This document shows positions 1 to 4,978 of a stretch of 7,734 nt of DNA, one piece after another. The stretch lies in assembly GCA_031256695.1 (NCBI GenBank), contig JAIRQB010000132.1, positions 1 to 7,734 on the forward strand. The letters are read 5' to 3'. Every line of letters starts with the position of its first letter. Positions within the stretch are counted from its first letter, which is position 1. Source of the stretch: Elusimicrobiota bacterium (lineage in GTDB: Bacteria > Elusimicrobiota > Endomicrobiia > Endomicrobiales > Endomicrobiaceae). The position numbers were made by a program, and so were the translations under genes. Below the pieces are notes generated by a model. It worked only from the letters and a program-made list of their open reading frames with translations, was not told where the DNA came from and searched no databases.

Positions 1-24
1 TGAAGAATAAAATCTGTTTTTTAT

Positions 25-50
25 ACTTCTCTCTCAAGAGAAGTTTTTTT
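25..50 (+). terminator. Intrinsic terminator-like hairpin in the rplJ leader (candidate attenuator)
   Basis: A perfect 8-bp stem (ACTTCTCT at 25-32, AGAGAAGT at 37-44) closes a CTCA tetraloop and is followed directly by a T-run to position 50, the shape of a Rho-independent terminator. It ends only 5 nt before the AGGAG ribosome site of rplJ (56-60), so a promoter placed after it would have almost no room. It is therefore either the end of an upstream transcript with read-through, or an attenuator controlling rplJ-rplL. In Bacillus subtilis the L10-L12 complex controls rplJL by attenuation at a leader terminator. The L10-binding part of such a leader would lie left of this window and cannot be seen. 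The stem has few G-C pairs, so termination may be partial. Confidence 0.6.
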
Positions 51-66
51 ATTGTAGGAGTTAAAG

Positions 67-585
67 ATGCCGAGTTTAAAAAATCAAGAAAATTTAAAAG
101 ACTTAACAGAAAAGTTTAAGGCGGCGGGAAGCGTTGTTTTTACAGAATACCGCGGGCTAAATGTTTCCGACATATCGGAACTCAGAAAGAATTTGCGTAA
201 AAGCAACGGCAGTTTTTTAGTCGCCAAAAATACTTTGATTGACATAGCCTTAAAGGAAATGAAAATTGAAACCAGCGAAGTCTTTTCTGGTCCTACTGCG
301 ATAGTGTTTCAACAAGACGGCGACATTGCCGCTTCGGCAAAAACTCTCTTTGACTTTGCCTCAACGCATACAAATCTAAAAATAAAATCAGCATATATTG
401 ACGGGAATTTTGTCGGCGCAGACATTGTAAAAAGGCTGTCGTCTATACCGCCGAGAGAAGTTTTGTTGGCGCAGTTGCTTGGCGTTTTGAATGCGCCTAT
501 ATGCGGATTCGTAAATGTTTTGGCGGCAAATATCAGGGGGCTTGTAAATGTCCTAAACGCCGTGGCAAAAAAAGAGACCGCTTAA
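67..585 (+). CDS. rplJ: 50S ribosomal protein L10 (uL10)
   Basis: L10 is the base of the ribosomal stalk: its N-terminal domain binds 23S rRNA together with L11, and its C-terminal helix carries the L7/L12 dimers that recruit translation GTPases. The 172-residue product shows the family hallmarks in order: TEYRGLNV (about residues 26-33) followed by a SELRKNLR stretch, KNTL (about 54-57), SGPTAIVF (about 74-81), then the proline-containing junction IPPREVLLAQLLG and a long hydrophobic C-terminal helix (about 130-168). The start is set by AGGAG at 56-60, six bases before ATG, and gives the expected N-terminus. The C-terminal helix is about ten residues longer than in E. coli or B. subtilis L10 and resembles that of Thermotoga maritima, suggesting three L12 dimer sites instead of two. 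The gene lies 73 nt before rplL in the usual order. Expression is probably controlled at the leader hairpin upstream. Confidence 0.97.
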   Translation: MPSLKNQENLKDLTEKFKAAGSVVFTEYRGLNVSDISELRKNLRKSNGSFLVAKNTLIDIALKEMKIETSEVFSGPTAIVFQQDGDIAASAKTLFDFASTHTNLKIKSAYIDGNFVGADIVKRLSSIPPREVLLAQLLGVLNAPICGFVNVLAANIRGLVNVLNAVAKKETA

Positions 586-645
586 AATTATTTTACTCGC
601 TTTTTTATAGTTGTAGTTTTAGACGGCTTAAGAATTAAAAATATC

Positions 646-650
646 GGAGG
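646..650 (+). promoter_or_regulatory. Strong Shine-Dalgarno of rplL
   Basis: GGAGG lies eight bases before the rplL ATG and is the strongest ribosome site in the window; rplJ has AGGAG, rpoB only AAGGA, and rpoC AAAGGG. This fits the need for several L12 copies per L10. The rest of the 586-658 gap is AT-rich, with no convincing hairpin or promoter, so rplL is most simply co-transcribed with rplJ. Confidence 0.8.
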
Positions 651-658
651 AAAGCAAA

Positions 659-1042
659 ATGGCAGATTTATCAAAAGAGCAATTGATTGAAGCAATTTCA
701 AAACTGACGGTTATTGAACTTTCAGACATTGTGAAGTCTTTGGAAGAAAAGTTTGGCGTGTCGGCTGCTGCGCCTGCCGCCGTTGCGGCGCCCGCCGCCG
801 CTGGAGCAGCCGCTCCCGCTGTTGAAGAAAAAGACGATTTCACAATCGTTTTGACTGCCGCAGGGGCGAAGAAAATAGAAGTGATTAAAATTGTCAGAGA
901 GATTACAGGTCTTGGATTAAAAGAGGCTAAAGATTTAGTTGAAGGCGCTCCTAAAACAGTTAAGGAAAGCGTTCCTAAAGCCGATGCTGAGTCTTTTAAG
1001 AAAAAATTTGTTGAAGCAGGCGCAACGGTTGAACTCAAATAA
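659..1042 (+). CDS. rplL: 50S ribosomal protein L7/L12 (bL12)
   Basis: L7/L12 is the multicopy stalk protein whose C-terminal domains contact EF-Tu, EF-G, IF2 and release factor 3. The 127-residue product is of normal length and shows all three parts: an N-terminal dimerisation helix hairpin that binds L10 (about residues 1-33), a flexible Ala/Pro-rich hinge (about 35-56) and the globular C-terminal domain (about 59-127). The factor-binding face is conserved: K72, I73, I76, K77 and R80 match E. coli K65, V66, I69, K70 and R73, followed by GLGLKEAKDLVEGAP. The hinge is encoded by GC-rich Ala/Pro codons (about 760-822) that stand out from the AT-rich surroundings, explained by amino-acid content rather than by transfer. 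The same GC-rich stretch produces a long antisense open frame that I regard as a shadow. Structures for down-regulation of rpoB follow immediately downstream. Confidence 0.98.
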   Translation: MADLSKEQLIEAISKLTVIELSDIVKSLEEKFGVSAAAPAAVAAPAAAGAAAPAVEEKDDFTIVLTAAGAKKIEVIKIVREITGLGLKEAKDLVEGAPKTVKESVPKADAESFKKKFVEAGATVELK

Positions 1043-1048
1043 CTTTGC

Positions 1049-1123
1049 ATTTTCGGCAGGAAATGTTATCGCCGCATAGAAAATCATAGCGTCTGAATGC
1101 GGCATTTTGAATCTGCCGTAAAT
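1049..1123 (+). promoter_or_regulatory. Nested long hairpin in the rplL-rpoB gap (candidate RNA-processing site)
   Basis: Two inverted-repeat pairs are nested around one centre. The inner stem is GCCGCAT (1071-1077) with ATGCGGC (1097-1103), 7 bp perfect. The outer stem is CGGCAG (1054-1059) with CTGCCG (1113-1118), 6 bp perfect, extended after one T-T mismatch by four A-T pairs (1049-1052 with 1120-1123). An asymmetric internal loop of 11 by 9 nt separates the stems and may itself be partly paired (AAAT 1061-1064 with ATTT 1104-1107). There is no T-run directly after it, so it is not a standard terminator. In E. coli the rplL-rpoB spacer contains an RNase III cleavage hairpin, and the same role is plausible here. 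That role is inferred from location and shape only. Confidence 0.5.
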
Positions 1124-1133
1124 ACCGCGTTGC

Positions 1134-1157
1134 AATACGCAGTTTTGCGTATTTTTT
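1134..1157 (+). terminator. Terminator-like hairpin between rplL and rpoB (candidate partial attenuator)
   Basis: A perfect 8-bp stem (AATACGCA at 1134-1141, TGCGTATT at 1146-1153) with a GTTT loop runs into a six-base T-tract (1152-1157). Since rpoB begins 41 nt later with no clear promoter between, full termination would silence the polymerase genes, so partial read-through is expected. E. coli has a known attenuator in the same spacer that lets only a minority of transcripts continue into rpoBC. The weak outer A-T pairs fit incomplete termination. The upstream GCGT at 1127-1130 could pair with ACGC at 1137-1140 and compete with the 5′ arm, though four base pairs make a weak alternative. 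Confidence 0.65.
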
Positions 1158-1189
1158 GCTTGTATTTGTAAAACAGGAAACAAAGCATA

Positions 1190-1194
1190 AAGGA
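1190..1194 (+). promoter_or_regulatory. Modest, closely spaced Shine-Dalgarno of rpoB
   Basis: AAGGA ends four bases before the rpoB ATG, closer than the usual 5-9 bases and shorter than the GGAGG of rplL. It supports the ATG at 1199 as the start, since the resulting N-terminus matches the β family. It suggests that rpoB is translated less efficiently than the stalk genes. Confidence 0.6.
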
Positions 1195-1198
1195 AAAT

Positions 1199-4100
1199 AT
1201 GAATAAAGTAAATTTTGGAAAAATAATCGCTCCAATAGACCCTCCGCTTTTGCTTAAAATGCAAAAAGATTCTTTTGAGGAATTTCTACAAAGAGATATT
1301 GCCCCTGAAAAAAGAAAAGTGAAAGGTCTTGAAGCCGCATTTAGAGATATATTCCCGCTGGTCAATTCAGACGGAAGTTTAACGCTTGAATATGTTTCAT
1401 ATTATTTTGACCATCCGAGATATTCTGTTGAGGAATGCGTCATAAGAGACGCCACATATGCTCTTCCTTTGCGCGTCAAATTGAGGCTTATATATAAGAA
1501 TGAGGAAGGCAAAGTCAAAGATTTCCCAGAACAAGAAGTCTATTTTGGCGATATGCCTTTGATGACTGATACTGCTACATTTATAATCAACGGCGCAGAG
1601 AGAGTTGTCGTCAGCCAGATACACCGTTCGCCCGGCATTATTTTTGAAGAAGATGAGGAAAGGCGCGTTACAGTTTTGGGCAAACCTTTATTCTTTGCAA
1701 GTATTATTCCGTATAGGGGCGCTTGGGTTGAATTTGAATTAGACCAAAACGGCATCATATATGTGAGGATTGACAGAAAAAGAAAGGTTTTTGCCACTAC
1801 TTTTTTGCGCGCTCTAGGCATAAAGACAGATGAAGAAATTCTAAATCTATTCAAAGAGACTAAAGAGGTTTCTTTGGATATACCTGCTTCTTCGCTTGCG
1901 AATGAGTATTTAGCAGACGATATTTATAATAAGGATACGGGAGAGATTATTGTAGATGCAGGCAAAGAATTAAAAGAGGAAGTCATAAAAAAACTGCAAA
2001 CCAATGGATATGAAAAAGTATCAGTGTTGAAAGATATTTCAATTTTGATGACTTTGAAAAAAGACCCTATTAAGAGTCAAAAAGAAGCAGTCAATCAGAT
2101 ATATAAAGTGTTAAAGACTCAAGAGTTTGTCGTCCAAGAAAGAGCGCAAGAATTTTTAGACGAACTTTTATTCAAGTCAACTAAAAGATATGACCTGACA
2201 GTCGGCAGATATAAGATTCTCAAAAAATTAAAGCCTTTTTACGAATTTTATGCGGACAATTTCGGGATGTCTGTTCCCGCTGAAAACAAAAGGACTTTGA
2301 TGCTGGAAGATATTGTTGTAACGCTTAAATATTTTTTAATGCTCTACAACGGCGAATCTGAATTCAAGCATAGAGACGATTCCGTTAAAATAACTCTTGA
2401 TGATATTGACCATTTAGGCAATAGGCGAGTCCGTTCTGTCGGCGAGTTATTGGAAAATCAAATAAGAATAGGTCTTGTCCAGATGGCTCGTTTTACAAGA
2501 GAGCATATGAATAATCAAGATAAGGAAAATGTTACGCCGCGCTCTATTGTCAATATTACGCAATTTACGGCGCAAATAAGAAAGTTTTTTGGAACGTCGC
2601 AACTGTCTCAATTTATGGACCAAATAAATCCTCTGGCAGAACTTACGCATAAGAGAAGATTGTCTGCGCTGGGTCCAGGCGGCTTAAATAGAAAAAGAGC
2701 GGGTTTTGAAGTCAGAGATGTTCATCACACGCACTATGCGCGTATCTGTCCCATAGAAACTCCCGAGGGCGCAAATATAGGTTTGCTCACATCTCTTTCA
2801 ACGTTTGCCAGAATCAATCAATACGGTTTGATAGAAACTCCGTATAAAAAAGTTATTGACGGCAAAGCGACAGACGAAATAGAATACTTGACGGCAGACA
2901 AAGAGGATTCTTATTTTGTAGCCCAGGCAAATACTCCTCTGGATAAAGACGGGACTATTCTGTCTGATTCTGTTCACGGCAGGCGCGGGGATTCTTTTGA
3001 ATTTCAGTCTCCAAACAAGGTTTCTTATATGGATATATCGCCTATGCAGGTGATTTCAGTCTCTGCAGGGCTTGTTCCGTTTTTAGAGCATGACGATTCT
3101 AACAGGGCGCTTATGGGTTGCAGTATGCAAAAACAAGGAGTGCCTTTGTTGGTCACGGAAGCGCCTTTGGTGTCTACGGGCATTGAAGAAAAAATTGCAA
3201 GAGATTCGGGAGTTGTAATAGTTGCAAAATCTGACGGGGAAGTCGTATCTGTGTCTTCTGATGAAATCACCGTATACAATTCCGATAAAGAAATAGAAGT
3301 TTATAAATTGAAAAAGTATTTGCGTTCTAATCAAGATACTTGCATAGACCAAAAACCCTTGGTAAAACTTGGAGACGATGTGAAAAAAGGGCAGGTTATT
3401 GCAGATGGTCCAGCCACAAAAGACGGGCAATTGGCTTTGGGGCAAAATTTACTTGTGGCTTTTATGCCTTGGGACGGATACAATTTTGAAGACGCTATGT
3501 TGCTTTCTGAACAACTTATTAAAGACGACAAATTCACTTCAGTTCATATAAGGGAATTTGAGACTGAAGCCAGAGAGACTAAAGGCAGACCTGAAGAAAT
3601 TACAAAGGATATTCCTAATGTAGGTTCTGAAGATCTTTTAAATTTGGACGAGAGCGGTGTAATTAAAGTCGGCTCTATGGTTCAGAGAGGCGATATTTTA
3701 GTAGGCAAAACTACTCCTAAAAATGAGCAGCAAAGCACGCCTGAAGAAAGATTATTGAGGGTTTTATTTGGGAAAAGAGCCGAAGAAGTTCAAGATGCTT
3801 CTTTAAGAGTTCCGCCAGGGACATCCGGCAAGGTGATAGCAGTTAGGACATTTGTCCGACTTGAAAAGTTAAGCGATAAAGATAAAGGAAAACGGCAGGA
3901 AGAATTAAAAATGTCTTATGAAGCCGCCCGCGCTCAATTGCGCAGGGATAAAAAAGAAACTCTTGCGGTGGCGCAAAAATCTGCTGTTCCAAAAATAGAA
4001 TCTCTTTATGCGGCGCGCGAAAATTCTTTAAAACAAAATTATGATTTGGAAAAAGAACGGATAAAAAAAGGCGATGATTTGCCCGTATCAGTAAATAAGA

Positions 4101-4978
4101 TAGTAAAAGTGTATATAGCCTCAAAGATGAAAGTTCAAGTCGGCGATAAACTCGCGGGACGGCACGGCAATAAAGGAATAGTTGCAAGAATTTTGCCCGT
4201 TGAAGATATGCCGAGACTGCCCGACGGAACTCCGATTGATTGCGTTCTTTCGCCTCTTGCTATTCCTTCGCGTATGAATGTCGGGCAATTGCTTGAGGTA
4301 ATGCTCGGATGGGCGGCAAAAGAATTAGACACTCAAATGATTACCCCAGTCTTTGACGGAGCAAGCGAAGAGCAAATAAAAGAATATGTCAGAAAAGCCA
4401 AAGATAAAATTGTTTCTGATAAAAGAAAAGTTTTTGAATTGAGAGGGCTTGAAGGCAAAGAATTAGAAAACGCCCTTGATAGATTTATTGACGAATGCAT
4501 TCCGACAGACGATTGCCGAATTACTCTCTATGACGGGCGCACAGGCGAGCCGTTTTTGGAAAAAGTCACAGTCGGCGTGATGTATGTTATGAAACTCAAT
4601 CATTTAGTAGAGGATAAAATGCACGCAAGGTCTACTGGACCTTATTCTTTAATTACGCGTCAGCCGCTCGGCGGAAAGGCGCAATTCGGAGGGCAAAGAT
4701 TTGGCGAAATGGAAGTTTGGGCTATAGAGGGATACGGCGCTTCTCATATTTTGCAAGAATTTTTGACTGTAAAATCCGACGATGTAGACGGCAGAGTCCA
4801 GATGTATGATTCTATAGTCCGAGGCGAAGACATATCTGAACCCGGCGTTCCTGAATCTTTTAAAGTTTTGGTAAATGAATTAAAAGCATTGGGTCTTAAT
4901 ATAGAACTTTTAAACAATGCCGCAGACAAACAAAATCAAGATAAGCAAGAAAAAATAAAGGGTGTAAAAACTAAATGA
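1199..4978 (+). CDS. rpoB: DNA-directed RNA polymerase subunit β
   Basis: β forms half of the RNA polymerase active-site cleft and the rifampicin pocket. The 1259-residue product is complete, somewhat shorter than E. coli β (1342). Motifs in order: N-terminal PPLLLKMQ; protrusion and lobe with NGAERVVVSQIHRSPG (131-146) and VRIDRKRK; DDIDHLGNRRVRSVGE before the rifampicin cluster (about 466-491); the fork segment with IETPEGANIGL; the catalytic-centre NFEDAM with E764 and D765; GDKLAGRHGNKG (982-993) with K984 and K992; and the C-terminal anchor and clamp with H1142 (E. coli H1237), GGQRFGEMEVWA (1164-1175) and a Lys-rich tail. A charged, probably coiled-coil insert (about 888-957) lies close to the site of the enterobacterial βSI2 domain but is shorter; Bacillus lacks it. 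In the rifampicin cluster, E. coli N518 is Ile (I476), while D516, H526, R529 and S531 equivalents are kept, so natural high-level resistance is not evident. The stop codon overlaps the rpoC start. Confidence 0.99.
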   Translation: MNKVNFGKIIAPIDPPLLLKMQKDSFEEFLQRDIAPEKRKVKGLEAAFRDIFPLVNSDGSLTLEYVSYYFDHPRYSVEECVIRDATYALPLRVKLRLIYKNEEGKVKDFPEQEVYFGDMPLMTDTATFIINGAERVVVSQIHRSPGIIFEEDEERRVTVLGKPLFFASIIPYRGAWVEFELDQNGIIYVRIDRKRKVFATTFLRALGIKTDEEILNLFKETKEVSLDIPASSLANEYLADDIYNKDTGEIIVDAGKELKEEVIKKLQTNGYEKVSVLKDISILMTLKKDPIKSQKEAVNQIYKVLKTQEFVVQERAQEFLDELLFKSTKRYDLTVGRYKILKKLKPFYEFYADNFGMSVPAENKRTLMLEDIVVTLKYFLMLYNGESEFKHRDDSVKITLDDIDHLGNRRVRSVGELLENQIRIGLVQMARFTREHMNNQDKENVTPRSIVNITQFTAQIRKFFGTSQLSQFMDQINPLAELTHKRRLSALGPGGLNRKRAGFEVRDVHHTHYARICPIETPEGANIGLLTSLSTFARINQYGLIETPYKKVIDGKATDEIEYLTADKEDSYFVAQANTPLDKDGTILSDSVHGRRGDSFEFQSPNKVSYMDISPMQVISVSAGLVPFLEHDDSNRALMGCSMQKQGVPLLVTEAPLVSTGIEEKIARDSGVVIVAKSDGEVVSVSSDEITVYNSDKEIEVYKLKKYLRSNQDTCIDQKPLVKLGDDVKKGQVIADGPATKDGQLALGQNLLVAFMPWDGYNFEDAMLLSEQLIKDDKFTSVHIREFETEARETKGRPEEITKDIPNVGSEDLLNLDESGVIKVGSMVQRGDILVGKTTPKNEQQSTPEERLLRVLFGKRAEEVQDASLRVPPGTSGKVIAVRTFVRLEKLSDKDKGKRQEELKMSYEAARAQLRRDKKETLAVAQKSAVPKIESLYAARENSLKQNYDLEKERIKKGDDLPVSVNKIVKVYIASKMKVQVGDKLAGRHGNKGIVARILPVEDMPRLPDGTPIDCVLSPLAIPSRMNVGQLLEVMLGWAAKELDTQMITPVFDGASEEQIKEYVRKAKDKIVSDKRKVFELRGLEGKELENALDRFIDECIPTDDCRITLYDGRTGEPFLEKVTVGVMYVMKLNHLVEDKMHARSTGPYSLITRQPLGGKAQFGGQRFGEMEVWAIEGYGASHILQEFLTVKSDDVDGRVQMYDSIVRGEDISEPGVPESFKVLVNELKALGLNIELLNNAADKQNQDKQEKIKGVKTK
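4957..4978 (+). promoter_or_regulatory. rpoC ribosome site and ATGA overlap with rpoB
   Basis: The rpoC start codon (4975-4977) shares bases with the rpoB TGA stop (4976-4978). An AAAGGG ribosome site at 4957-4962 lies inside the last codons of rpoB, 12 bases before the ATG. This arrangement typically gives termination-reinitiation coupling, suitable for making β and β′ in equal amounts. No promoter or spacer separates the genes; E. coli has a spacer of several dozen bases here. Confidence 0.75.

Noticed and set aside
1..33. Possible promoter: TATACT at 22-27 resembles a -10 box
   Set aside because: A matching -35 would fall at or beyond the left edge of the window, and the predicted start would lie inside the hairpin at 25-44. 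It cannot be judged from this sequence.
611..639. Possible promoter ahead of rplL (TTGTAG followed by an AT-rich -10 candidate)
   Set aside because: The -10 match is poor, and rplJ and rplL are normally co-transcribed, so there is no need to invoke it.
760..822. GC-rich patch inside rplL as a sign of foreign DNA
   Set aside because: It is fully explained by the Ala/Pro-rich hinge, which needs GCN and CCN codons.
628..1050. Antisense open frame of 140 codons opposite rplL
   Set aside because: It is the reverse-strand shadow of the Ala/Pro-rich hinge codons and the biased codon use of rplL. It has no recognisable motif and no convincing ribosome site.
1145..1172. Possible rpoB promoter (TTGCGT and TGTAAA, 16-nt spacer)
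   Set aside because: Both boxes match consensus at only about four of six positions and overlap the terminator stem and T-run; such matches are common in AT-rich DNA.
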